A stretch of 28,013 nucleotides of DNA from Cacconaster sp964598495 (GTDB taxonomy: Bacteria; Bacteroidota; Bacteroidia; Bacteroidales; UBA932): NCBI GenBank assembly GCA_964598495.1, contig CAZRBY010000023.1:1-28013 (forward strand). Direction: 5' to 3'. The notes beneath the pieces were generated by a model, which had not been told where the DNA came from, did not search any database, and worked only from the letters and a program-made list of their open reading frames with translations. This document shows positions 1-6,978 of the stretch, piece after piece. The first letter of the stretch is position 1. Each line of letters starts with the position of its first letter. A program made the translations under genes and the position numbers.

Positions 1-648
1 AAGGACCCTGAAACCTGGAAATTGGAGGGTGGAGATCCCGTGAATTTTACTAAAATGATTTGGATGAAAGGAGGATGGCAAGTTTTCAACGCCGATGGCA
101 GTGTAAATCAGGATTTGGTAAAATTTTATAACAAGGCCGGAATATTGTCCGTTGTTTGGAATTTGCTGGATATCAATCTTTACAGGCAGGCAGGAGCTTT
201 TTTTGGTAGTGAGTTGAAGGGTAAAAGACCCTACTATTTTGGTAATGAAAACTTCAGTTGGTCATATGGGACTTTTTTCAATACTTCTATATTGGGTCCT
301 GAACTCTACTTTAATAATTATTTGAGAATAGCAGGCCGATTTTATAATCTCTATTTTAAATATGGTTTCCCCTTTAAAAATAACGGGCTTGGTCTTTCTG
401 TGCCGGATTTAGTCAAAACAAAAAAGTTTAATCTGATCGGTCAGGTGGATTTTTGGTCACAGGATTTCTATGGGTTCTTTGGAAAGGGAATTGCCGTGAG
501 TTCTACTATGGAATTTAATGTGGCTAACGGATTCGATATTTTAACTCAAATCGGATATAAGACAAAGGGATATCTTGCAGGGAAAACGACTCGTGATGGC
601 CTTTTCGGTTATATTGGAATTAATTACGATTTTAATAAAGGCAACTAA
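1..648 (+). CDS. C-terminal part of a probable outer-membrane beta-barrel protein (5' end outside window)
   Basis: The frame is open from base 1, so the gene begins upstream of the window; 215 codons and the TAA stop are visible. The visible part is rich in aromatic and glycine residues. Its second half alternates polar and hydrophobic residues in short strands and ends in a strand-like segment (residues YIGINYDFN near the end), as in outer-membrane barrels, though there is no terminal Phe. I do not recognise the family. The TTG at 22 is only the first possible start codon inside the window, not a supported start. A second, secreted barrel-like gene follows 41 bases later on the same strand, so the pair may be envelope-related. 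The barrel assignment rests on composition and pattern only. Confidence 0.6.
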   Translation, partial: KDPETWKLEGGDPVNFTKMIWMKGGWQVFNADGSVNQDLVKFYNKAGILSVVWNLLDINLYRQAGAFFGSELKGKRPYYFGNENFSWSYGTFFNTSILGPELYFNNYLRIAGRFYNLYFKYGFPFKNNGLGLSVPDLVKTKKFNLIGQVDFWSQDFYGFFGKGIAVSSTMEFNVANGFDILTQIGYKTKGYLAGKTTRDGLFGYIGINYDFNKGN

Positions 649-652
649 TTAC

Positions 653-660
653 TACCTTCG
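653..660 (+). promoter_or_regulatory. Possible -7 box for the 690-1244 gene
   Basis: TACCTTCG differs from the Bacteroidota -7 consensus TAnnTTTG at one base and lies 29 bases before the ATG at 690. No clear TTTG -33 box is seen about 20 bases upstream, only T-rich sequence around 629-633. Weak call. Confidence 0.3.
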
Positions 661-689
661 CAGTTTCTAATATTTAATAAATATTAAAA

Positions 690-1244
690 ATGAAGACTAA
701 ACTCATTATTTCCCTTTTGGCTATTTTATTTAGCATACAAGCGTTTGGACAAGAAAATGTCCGCAAAGTAGATGTAAGACTTGGTGCAGGTCTCTCATTG
801 TTGGGAACAGGCGATATGAGAACATTTAATTATGAAAACGAGTTAAACGTAAAGCTTAACAAATATTTTTCAACTTCAGTTTCATTAAATTTAGGACGCA
901 GTAATCGTGGAGTCTTCGAGACAGCCTCTTTTACTCAAGGCAATTTGAATGTTTTTCTCTCGCCATTCAAGAACACCGGACGATTCGACTTCAGATTCGG
1001 CCCCGGCTTTACATATTACAATATTTCTGACGCTTACATTTCATCGCAAATTTGGAAGAATGGAGTGCCGGTTCAAACCAATTATAGATTTGAAAACCGC
1101 AATTCCTACGGTTATAATTTGACTATAGAGGGCTCATTTTTAATTACCGAAAGGTTTTTGATTGGGTTGAAATTTTTCACCCAGCCCTACCACAATGGCG
1201 ATATTAACTCCGGAGGAATGTTGAAACTTGGAATAGTGTTATAG
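690..1244 (+). CDS. Small secreted outer-membrane beta-barrel-like protein
   Basis: This is a 184-residue protein with a clear Sec signal peptide: a basic start (MKTK), a hydrophobic core to about residue 18 and a probable cut after AFGQ near residue 21. The mature part has repeated amphipathic strands with Asn, Tyr, Phe and Gly. It includes FDFRFGPGFTYYNIS near residue 100 and a C-terminal GGMLKLGIVL strand, which fits an 8-10-stranded barrel of the OmpW/OmpX general type. No specific family is recognised. The ATG at 690 is chosen because it places the signal peptide exactly at the N-terminus. The preceding gene ends at 648. The stop codon TAG at 1242-1244 runs straight into a 7-base periodic array. 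Confidence 0.75.
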   Translation: MKTKLIISLLAILFSIQAFGQENVRKVDVRLGAGLSLLGTGDMRTFNYENELNVKLNKYFSTSVSLNLGRSNRGVFETASFTQGNLNVFLSPFKNTGRFDFRFGPGFTYYNISDAYISSQIWKNGVPVQTNYRFENRNSYGYNLTIEGSFLITERFLIGLKFFTQPYHNGDINSGGMLKLGIVL

Positions 1245-1271
1245 GTGCGAAGTACGGGTTGCGAGGGTGAG
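1244..1271 (+). repeat. Degenerate heptanucleotide tandem array (site A)
   Basis: Four 7-base units start at 1244, 1251, 1258 and 1265. They read GGTGCGA, AGTACGG, GTTGCGA and GGGTGAG, so the first three share the pattern nGTnCGn or nnTnCGn in register. The array begins on the last base of the stop codon of the upstream gene. It resembles site D (22359-22400), whose units on the minus strand include GTTGCGA and GTTACGC. Confidence 0.5.
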
Positions 1272-1282
1272 GATAAAAAATA

Positions 1283-1323
1283 GAAAGGGGCTGGCTAAAA
1301 CTATTTTTAATCGGCCCCTTTTC
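1283..1323. terminator. Bidirectional terminator between convergent genes
   Basis: AAAGGGGC at 1284-1291 pairs perfectly with GCCCCTTT at 1314-1321. A weaker inner pairing TAAAA/TTTTA lies around 1296-1309. The left arm is preceded by an A-run and the right arm ends in TTTT, so the hairpin can act for the + strand gene ending at 1244 and the - strand fucosidase ending at 1352. Confidence 0.65.
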
Positions 1324-1351
1324 AGTTATTATAAGACGAATCTCTTTTTGC

Positions 1352-2722
1352 TCAAAACATAATCTTGACAACACAATCCGGCGTATCTTCAAGCATAGCT
1401 ACAGGTATTGTCACAAAAAGGCCTTCGGGGCAGCGGCGGAAGGGAATTGAGGTGCCGTCAGCGAGCGAAACAATGCTGCGAACCTTCGGGATTCCATCAC
1501 AAGGGACGAAGATGCGAATGCCGCCATCAACTGTCACACCGCTTTTACTTGAAGCGAGATCATTCGGAAATACGTGGAGATAGAGAACGGAAGGGTACCC
1601 ATCCTTAGTAACAGATTTACTGTGTGTAACCACTCCCCAGGGCTGTGGCGAAACCAAAGTGGCACGTGTGTCATAGATAGACTCGCCATTTTTAGAGAGC
1701 CACTCCCCCATTATTGCCAACCTCTCAAGAGCAGCAGCAGGGATGCGTCCATTAGGCTGAGGACCGACATTGAGCAGAAGGTTGGCATTTCTGCCCGCAG
1801 TATAGGCCAAATAACGGATAAGTTCGGGAGCACTCGTGTAATTTTGATCCTTGATGCGGTATCCCCAAGAGTTATTCATCGTCTGGCAAGTCTCCAGAGG
1901 GAGATTATCACTTACTCCTCCCTGCATTAACCCTATTTTATTTTCACCCGGCACATCCCTTTCGAATATCTGGATATCCTCACCTTCAAAAGGATCGAGG
2001 TGGTGATTGTTGCCAATAAGACACTCGTTCTGGAGCGATTTAATCAGCGGATAGAGAGTGTCGTAACGCCAATCAAACTCCACCGGATCCTCTTCATGAT
2101 CCCAATGGCCGTCAAGCCAGATACAACCAATCTTACCATATTGAGTCAGCAATTCCGTCAACTGCGCATACATGAAGTTGAAATAGTTGTCAATGGGTTG
2201 CTGAGGGCCCCTGCCACATCCAAGTCCGGTGCGACCGCGCGGATAATCATCCCTGCGCCAGTCCAAAGTGGAGTAGTAGAAATGGAGTTGAATACCCTGT
2301 TTTTCGCACTCCTGCGCAAGTTCCTTGAGAACATCGCGTCCAAAAGGGGTGGCATCCACAATATTATACTTTGACTGAGCGGTATTCCACATTGAGAAAC
2401 CGTCGTGATGGCGCGAAGTAATGCAGATATAGCGCGCTCCCGCCTCTTTAATTGCTGATACCCATTCTTTTGCATCAAAATTAATAGGATAAAATCCACT
2501 TGCCAGTTTTTCATATTCCTGCCAGTGAAGATCCTGGTTTTGCATCACCCATTCGCCCTGTCCGAGCATACTATAGATACCCCAGTGGATGAATACGCCG
2601 AATCTCATATCCGAGAAATGCTCCTGTGCAGGAGTCAGAGCTGTTTTTTCCGGAACAGTTGGTTGTGCAAAAGTGCTCCCTGCAAAGAGAAGCAAAGCCG
2701 ATAGAATTGATAAAAGTCTCAT
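1352..2722 (-). CDS. Secreted alpha-L-fucosidase, glycoside hydrolase family 29
   Basis: This 456-residue enzyme should release terminal L-fucose from glycans such as host mucin. Residues 1-20 form a signal peptide ending FAQ, so it acts outside the cytoplasm, probably in the periplasm since no lipobox Cys is seen. The GH29 barrel core starts with FGVFIHWG (41-48). It continues through SRHHDGF (103-109), the IWLDG segment (201-205) that holds the probable nucleophile Asp204, LETCQTMNNSWGY (276-288), and NLLLNVGP (314-321). The acid/base Glu varies in this family; E259 or E260 in the FERDVPGEN region are candidates. Length fits catalytic domain plus a short C-terminal beta domain. It lies 54 bases downstream of the phosphatase gene on the same strand. 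An inverted repeat directly before the ATG may control it. No sugar transporter or SusCD pair is adjacent. Confidence 0.93.
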   Translation of the reverse strand: MRLLSILSALLLFAGSTFAQPTVPEKTALTPAQEHFSDMRFGVFIHWGIYSMLGQGEWVMQNQDLHWQEYEKLASGFYPINFDAKEWVSAIKEAGARYICITSRHHDGFSMWNTAQSKYNIVDATPFGRDVLKELAQECEKQGIQLHFYYSTLDWRRDDYPRGRTGLGCGRGPQQPIDNYFNFMYAQLTELLTQYGKIGCIWLDGHWDHEEDPVEFDWRYDTLYPLIKSLQNECLIGNNHHLDPFEGEDIQIFERDVPGENKIGLMQGGVSDNLPLETCQTMNNSWGYRIKDQNYTSAPELIRYLAYTAGRNANLLLNVGPQPNGRIPAAALERLAIMGEWLSKNGESIYDTRATLVSPQPWGVVTHSKSVTKDGYPSVLYLHVFPNDLASSKSGVTVDGGIRIFVPCDGIPKVRSIVSLADGTSIPFRRCPEGLFVTIPVAMLEDTPDCVVKIMF

Positions 2723-2723
2723 A

Positions 2724-2748
2724 ATTCACAATTTTTTGATTTGTGAAT
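2724..2748. promoter_or_regulatory. Inverted repeat in the fucosidase leader, possible operator
   Basis: ATTCACAA at 2724-2731 and TTGTGAAT at 2741-2748 are perfect 8-base complements separated by nine bases. The element sits one base before the fucosidase start codon (ATG on the minus strand at 2722-2720). A weak -7-like TATATTCA overlaps its upstream arm on the minus strand. It could be a repressor site or an RNA hairpin limiting translation. Confidence 0.4.
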
Positions 2749-2776
2749 ATAACACTTTTTTATGGTTGTAGGAAAA

Positions 2777-3244
2777 TCAAATGAAGCCCAAGTCAGCTAA
2801 AAGAGCATCGCAACCCTCGTTGACATCATCCCAGGTTGCCTGAAAATCACCGGTGTACCAAGGATCGGCGATATTGCGCGAATTCTTTGTATAGTTGAGT
2901 AAAAGCCGGATTTTACCTTCAGGATCATCACCGAAAGCGATATGCATGTCAAGTATGTTTGAAGAGTCCATCCCGATTATAAGATCATAATAATCGTAGT
3001 CTTCAGGAAGTATCTGGCTTGATAATTTTCCCTTACAACTAATGCCATGCCGTTTGAGCATCTCTCTTGCAGGCGGATAAACGGGATTGCCGCGTTCTTC
3101 ATCGCTCGTACCGGCAGATGCTATTTCAAATTTATCCGCTAAACCGAGTTCGGCGACCTTGTGCTTCATAATAAATTCCGCCATAGGGCTACGGCAAATG
3201 TTACCAAGGCAAACAAACAATATTTTTATAACTTTCTTCTCCAT
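2777..3244 (-). CDS. Low-molecular-weight protein tyrosine phosphatase
   Basis: The protein has 155 residues, the normal length for this cytoplasmic family. The phosphate-binding loop is CLGNICRSP: nucleophile Cys12, Arg18, and Ser19 right after, giving the CX5R(S/T) signature at the very N-terminus. The general acid lies in DPWYTG (Asp127), the usual DPW/DPY motif. Family members remove phosphate from phosphotyrosine proteins, often bacterial tyrosine kinases controlling capsule export, but no such kinase is in this window. The gene starts six bases after the NamZ-like gene stops on the same strand, so the two are almost certainly cotranscribed. The true substrate is unknown. Confidence 0.93.
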   Translation of the reverse strand: MEKKVIKILFVCLGNICRSPMAEFIMKHKVAELGLADKFEIASAGTSDEERGNPVYPPAREMLKRHGISCKGKLSSQILPEDYDYYDLIIGMDSSNILDMHIAFGDDPEGKIRLLLNYTKNSRNIADPWYTGDFQATWDDVNEGCDALLADLGFI

Positions 3245-3250
3245 TTTTAA

Positions 3251-4354
3251 TCATTTGACACGCCAAGGTGAGTTACCATAAAGAATGTATTTCTTCACTT
3301 TGCGGAGCCACTTTTGCTCCTCCGTCTTAATGTGTTCACCGGTAATTTCCCAATCAAGTTCACCTAAAACATAGCTCATAAGCAAATTATCCTGAAGAAT
3401 CGGCTCAAGTGAGTCATACTCAAATTGCTCAGGAAACTGCTCACGGAGGAAGCGGATGCAATGAAGAGCATGGTTAAGTGCATGATAGGTGCCTCCCGGA
3501 ATAAACATCAGATGGAATCCAAAGCAAACCTCATCTTTCCAGATACCGTAGGCCGGTTCAAATCGGCACCATCTAATATAGAGATCCTTATCGTAGATAG
3601 GATTGTTCGGATCATTCCAGTTTTTAAATCCGTTTTTACGGTTGAAGTCGTAAAGAGGCTCCATAAAGGGTGCGCCGAACTGCTCAAACGGGCGCGTAGT
3701 CCCATGTCCGTAACTCACATTTGTTCCCATCCAAAGATATTGACCGCTATAGAAATGGGATGTAAAGAGTCCTGCAAAATCGGAAAAAGGTGGAATGCTC
3801 CAGGGCATCAGTTCTTTGTTTACCTGTTCCGCCTCCGCTGAAATGATGTGCAGATGGAATTTGGCGTTCAGTTCGTAATAAAAGAAGTTGGCTATCTCAC
3901 CGAAAGTGAGTCCGTGCCTATGCGGAAGGCCCATCACCCCTATCGTCCCCTCTACCTGACGACCGGAAGAATTTAAGCCATCCATAACATAGACAGAGAT
4001 ATCGCTGCCGGAATTATGAAGGTCATAGAAAAGTTTGAGCAAAGTACGGGTGGCTGTGCAATATCTCGAACCCACGTCCTGAAGCTCTATAATGAGCGCG
4101 TCAATATCCTGAAGTTGCTCCATAGGAATTGAATCGCCGATTTCTACCAACTCAACACCGGGGCAAGACTCACCATACAATGAATGCTCGGGCATGAAGA
4201 GGCGTACCAGATTCCACTTGCGTGCAAGGGTCTCAAAGTGATACTCACCTTTGTCAGGATGCCAGGCCACCTGGTTGCATAGCATACCTAACCGGCCATG
4301 TGTCAGCACGCTGTCGGGTTGCTCAATAAGTGGTGTTGTACGGAAAGAGAACAT
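3251..4354 (-). CDS. DUF1343 / NamZ-like exo-beta-N-acetylmuramidase family protein
   Basis: This 367-residue protein has the DUF1343 landmarks: GRLGMLCNQVAW (20-31), MPEHSLYGE (54-62), LQDVGSRYCT (91-100), a VMDGLNSSGRQVEG loop (123-136) and LPHRHGLTFGEIANFF (143-158). Characterised members (NamZ, GH171) remove terminal N-acetylmuramic acid from peptidoglycan fragments; the Glu of the PEH segment is a probable active-site residue. Two things are unusual. The protein has no signal peptide, whereas many relatives are exported, so it probably acts on imported muropeptides in the cytoplasm. The common PEHG motif is PEHS here. It is followed after six bases by the tyrosine phosphatase and preceded by glmM. 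The 63-base gap to glmM consists almost wholly of 7-base repeats. Confidence 0.85.
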   Translation of the reverse strand: MFSFRTTPLIEQPDSVLTHGRLGMLCNQVAWHPDKGEYHFETLARKWNLVRLFMPEHSLYGESCPGVELVEIGDSIPMEQLQDIDALIIELQDVGSRYCTATRTLLKLFYDLHNSGSDISVYVMDGLNSSGRQVEGTIGVMGLPHRHGLTFGEIANFFYYELNAKFHLHIISAEAEQVNKELMPWSIPPFSDFAGLFTSHFYSGQYLWMGTNVSYGHGTTRPFEQFGAPFMEPLYDFNRKNGFKNWNDPNNPIYDKDLYIRWCRFEPAYGIWKDEVCFGFHLMFIPGGTYHALNHALHCIRFLREQFPEQFEYDSLEPILQDNLLMSYVLGELDWEITGEHIKTEEQKWLRKVKKYILYGNSPWRVK

Positions 4355-4358
4355 TTTA

Positions 4359-4414
4359 TAGTTTGTAGTGGGTAGTTTGTAGTATGTAGTTACTCAGTAC
4401 TAGGTGCGGGGTGT
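4359..4414 (+). repeat. Degenerate heptanucleotide tandem array (site B)
   Basis: Eight 7-base units in strict register fill the gap between glmM and the NamZ-like gene. The first five (starting 4359, 4366, 4373, 4380, 4387) all begin TAGT and differ only in the last three bases: TTG, GGG, TTG, ATG, TAC. Three more divergent units follow (4394 TCAGTAC, 4401 TAGGTGC, 4408 GGGGTGT). The array ends three bases before the glmM stop codon (minus strand) and begins four bases from the NamZ-like start. Confidence 0.75.
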
Positions 4415-4417
4415 GGG

Positions 4418-5797
4418 TCAGGAGAGTATGGATATAACTTCCTGAGCGAGGGTTTCGGCGGCGGTTTCGGTTGGAGCCTCAGCATAGATTCGAATAATGG
4501 GTTCGGTGTTGGATTTACGGAGCACAAACCACTTCTTTTCCGCATCAAAGTCCACTCTAAGGCCATCTATAGTGGTTATACGCTCAGCTGCGTAGTACTG
4601 CTCAACTTTTTCCAAAAGTGAGTCAATTACTGAAGGATCTGATATTTCTATTTTATTTTTTGATATAAAATAATCCGGATAAGTGGCACGCAGGGCAGAT
4701 GCGGAGAGCCTCTTATGAGCCATATTGCTCAGGAATAGCGCTACTCCTATGAGAGCGTCGCGGCCATAGTGGAAGTCGGGAACTATCACACCACCATTCC
4801 CTTCGCCACCGATAACTGCGTTGACCTGCTGCATCATAGTTGTAGCATTTACCTCACCTACCGCGCAAGCATAATAGCGACAGCCGTGGGCCTCGGTCAC
4901 ATCCTTGAGAGCTCTCGAAGAGGAGATATTGGAAACGGTAGCACCCTTTCTTTGAGATAGAATATAGTCAGCTACAGCCACCAGAGTATACTCCTCACCA
5001 AATGCCTCGCCATTCTCGGAAATGAAAGCGAGACGATCCACATCGGGATCCACAGCCACTCCAAGATGAGCTTTGTGGGCAACTACCGCTGCGGCGAGAT
5101 CGGTTAGATTTGAGGGGACAGGTTCGGGATTGTGTGCGAAATGACCGGTTGGTTCACCGTTGATAGTAATACATCTCACTCCGAGTGCCTCGAAAAGCTT
5201 CGGCATCACTATAGCACCAACAGAGTTGATAGGATCAAGTACTACCTTGAAACCTGCTGCTTTTATTGCTTTGAGATCAACGAGAGGATATGAAAGCACT
5301 GCGTCAATATGTGCCTTAGTAAAACCCTTGCACTCCATTCTGCCGAGTGAATCCACATCCTTATAATCAAAATCATTTGACTCGGCAACCTCCAGAAGGG
5401 CAGCACCCTCGTCAGCTGTCAGGAACTCTCCCTTTTCATTTAGAAGCTTCAGGGCATTCCACTGCTTTGGATTGTGGGAAGCAGTCAGAATGATACCGCC
5501 GTCAGCTTTCTCGAATACAACTGCCATTTCAGTGGTAGGAGTGGATGACATCCCTGCATTTACAACGTCAATACCACAAGCCATCAGCGTGCCGCAGACA
5601 ATAGAATTCACCATCTCTCCGGAAATACGTGCATCCCTGCCTACAACCACTTTACAGCGTTTTTCAGATGGGAACTTCCTTTGGAGCCGGCGAGCATAAG
5701 CCGAGGTGAATTTGACGATGTCAAGCGGGGTCAATGCATCACCGGGGGCACCTCCTATCGTTCCTCTGATACCGGAGATTGATTTAATAAGTGTCAT
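4418..5797 (-). CDS. glmM: Phosphoglucosamine mutase / phosphohexomutase
   Basis: This 459-residue alpha-D-phosphohexomutase has all four family landmarks. They are the phosphoserine loop TASHNP (105-110, Ser107), the metal-binding DPDVDR (250-255), the sugar-binding GGEGNGG loop near residue 330, and the phosphate-binding RKSNTEPIIR near the C-terminus. The product is probably glucosamine-1-phosphate for UDP-GlcNAc synthesis, hence peptidoglycan and LPS. However, the GEGNGG and SNTEP forms differ from E. coli GlmM and are shared with phosphomannomutase/phosphoglucomutase-like enzymes, so substrate preference is not certain. It is the first gene of the minus-strand run and has its own -7 box at 5836-5843. 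The start ATG at 5797 gives the usual short N-terminus with SISGIRGTIGG. Confidence 0.85.
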   Translation of the reverse strand: MTLIKSISGIRGTIGGAPGDALTPLDIVKFTSAYARRLQRKFPSEKRCKVVVGRDARISGEMVNSIVCGTLMACGIDVVNAGMSSTPTTEMAVVFEKADGGIILTASHNPKQWNALKLLNEKGEFLTADEGAALLEVAESNDFDYKDVDSLGRMECKGFTKAHIDAVLSYPLVDLKAIKAAGFKVVLDPINSVGAIVMPKLFEALGVRCITINGEPTGHFAHNPEPVPSNLTDLAAAVVAHKAHLGVAVDPDVDRLAFISENGEAFGEEYTLVAVADYILSQRKGATVSNISSSRALKDVTEAHGCRYYACAVGEVNATTMMQQVNAVIGGEGNGGVIVPDFHYGRDALIGVALFLSNMAHKRLSASALRATYPDYFISKNKIEISDPSVIDSLLEKVEQYYAAERITTIDGLRVDFDAEKKWFVLRKSNTEPIIRIYAEAPTETAAETLAQEVISILS

Positions 5798-5835
5798 ATG
5801 ATCAATTATTGTGTGTTTTGCCTAAAAATATGTGG

Positions 5836-5843
5836 CAAAGTTA
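5836..5843 (-). promoter_or_regulatory. -7 box for glmM
   Basis: On the minus strand this reads TAACTTTG, a full match to TAnnTTTG, 38 bases upstream of the glmM ATG. No TTTG is seen at the expected -33 distance, so the call rests on the -7 box alone. Confidence 0.5.
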
Positions 5844-5860
5844 CAAAAAGCGATAAAATA

Positions 5861-5892
5861 TTTGGCCATTCACCAAATTATTTCTACTTTTG
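5861..5892 (+). promoter_or_regulatory. Strong Bacteroidota-type promoter for rpmE2
   Basis: TTTG at 5861-5864 is followed after exactly 20 bases by TACTTTTG at 5885-5892, matching both the -33 and -7 consensus. Transcription would start near 5897, leaving an A-rich leader of about 35 bases before the ATG at 5932. This is one of the best promoter matches in the window and suits a ribosomal protein gene. Confidence 0.75.
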
Positions 5893-5931
5893 CAGCCCTA
5901 AAAAGATTTTAACAATTAACAAACCGATAAG

Positions 5932-6183
5932 ATGAAAAAAGGTATACATCCCGAATCCTACCGTCTTGTAGCTTTCAAGGATATGTCAAATGACCATGTG
6001 TTCATCACACGCTCTTGCGTCAACACAAAGGAGACCCTCGAGGTTGACGGCGTTGAGTACCCAGTAGTAAAAGTTGAGATTTCCAACACTTCACACCCTT
6101 TCTACACCGGTAAGATGAAGCTCGTAGACACCGCAGGTCGCGTTGACAAGTTCTACAGCAGATACAAGAATAAAAAGAAATAA
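5932..6183 (+). CDS. rpmE2: 50S ribosomal protein L31, type B
   Basis: This 83-residue protein starts MKKGIHPESYRLVAFKDMS and contains SCVNTKETLEVDGVEYP and SNTSHPFYTGKMKLVDTAGRVDKFYSRY, the standard type B L31 signature. It lacks the CxxC zinc pairs of type A L31; only one Cys is present (residue 28). In many bacteria the zinc-free paralogue replaces type A during zinc shortage, but Bacteroidota often have only this form. Whether a type A copy exists elsewhere cannot be told here. It is a single-gene unit with a near-consensus promoter upstream and a hairpin-plus-T-run terminator 30 bases downstream. Confidence 0.97.
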   Translation: MKKGIHPESYRLVAFKDMSNDHVFITRSCVNTKETLEVDGVEYPVVKVEISNTSHPFYTGKMKLVDTAGRVDKFYSRYKNKKK

Positions 6184-6212
6184 GCCGCAAGGCGTTTTGT
6201 TTATACTTGAGG

Positions 6213-6243
6213 GGTGACTTTTTGCGGGTCACCTTTCTTTTTT
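6213..6243 (+). terminator. Rho-independent terminator of rpmE2
   Basis: GGTGAC (6213-6218) pairs with GTCACC (6228-6233) around a nine-base loop and is followed by TTTCTTTTTT (6234-6243). It lies just before the TIGR02757 gene, which must therefore start downstream of it. Confidence 0.8.
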
Positions 6244-6261
6244 AAACGGACAACAACGATT

Positions 6262-6978
6262 TTGAAAGAACTCCTCACCAAATATGCGCTTATGTACAAC
6301 CGTCCCGAATTTTTCGAGACGGACCCGGTGATTTTCCCCAAAAAAATCGCACGGTTGACACTTTCGGGCAAGGCCTCCCTGCAGGACGTCGAAATTGCTG
6401 CAGTGATTGCAGCACATCTCGCCTGGGGAAGAAGGGATATGATTGTAAGGAATTGCAACAGGGCTTTCGATGAAATGGAATGGCAGCCTTACCGCTATGT
6501 CATGGAAGGTGAATGGCGCAATGAAAGGATTTCTCTCCACAGAACGGTCAAATGGAGTGACTTTGCAGCCATTTGTTTAAGGCTTCGAGAATTCTACATG
6601 CATTGCGATTCTCTTGAATCACTAACTCCCGACCTTTTCAGAACTGAAATCTACGGGCAGAAAAGCGATCCGAGAGCTGCCAATAAAAAGATTCATCTTC
6701 TCAGACGCTGGATGGTACGTGATGACGGCATTGTTGACCTCGGATTGTGGAAAAATACATCTCCTGCCGACCTTATCATACCCCTTGACGTACACGTTCA
6801 CCGCACGGCTGCAATGCTCGGCATTACATCACGTAAAAGCACCGATTTATCAACAGCATTGGAGATCACTTCCTTTCTAAAAGGAATATTCCCTACAGAC
6901 CCTTGTAAAGGAGATTTTGCGCTTTTCGGTTATGGAATCACACACAAAAAGGGGGAGATTTGCGACATTTGTTGTTGA
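6262..6978 (+). CDS. TIGR02757 / DUF2400 family protein
   Basis: The sequence matches the TIGR02757 family: a Y-N-R-P segment near the N-terminus (MYNRPEFFETDPVIFPKK), AAHLAWGRRDMIVRNC near residue 60, RRWMVRDDGIVDLGLW near residue 155, IPLDVHVHRTAAMLGI near residue 180, and a C-terminal DFALFGYG. The LDVHVHR segment and overall layout recall helix-hairpin-helix DNA glycosylase folds, but no activity is known to me. The frame opens at GTG 6214, inside the rpmE2 terminator stem, so that start is rejected. The TTG at 6262 gives KELLTKYALMYNRP, the usual family start and 238 residues; ATG 6292 is the alternative. It ends in an unusual CDICC tail. Confidence 0.85.
   Translation: MKELLTKYALMYNRPEFFETDPVIFPKKIARLTLSGKASLQDVEIAAVIAAHLAWGRRDMIVRNCNRAFDEMEWQPYRYVMEGEWRNERISLHRTVKWSDFAAICLRLREFYMHCDSLESLTPDLFRTEIYGQKSDPRAANKKIHLLRRWMVRDDGIVDLGLWKNTSPADLIIPLDVHVHRTAAMLGITSRKSTDLSTALEITSFLKGIFPTDPCKGDFALFGYGITHKKGEICDICC

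Noticed and set aside
1204..1392. Minus-strand 62-codon frame across the barrel/fucosidase junction
   Set aside because: It runs through the terminator hairpin and the heptad array, and overlaps both real genes with no recognisable protein features.
1574..2374. Plus-strand frames of 118 and 124 codons opposite the fucosidase gene
   Set aside because: They are antisense shadows of a strongly conserved GH29 gene; their composition is not protein-like.
6202..6209. TATACTTG as a -7 box for the TIGR02757 gene
   Set aside because: It has one mismatch to consensus, lies just before the rpmE2 terminator stem and lacks a -33 box, so a transcript starting there would meet the terminator at once.
6214..6261. 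GTG start at 6214 for the TIGR02757 gene
   Set aside because: The codon lies within the stem of the rpmE2 terminator; family members begin near the KELLTKY segment encoded from 6262.
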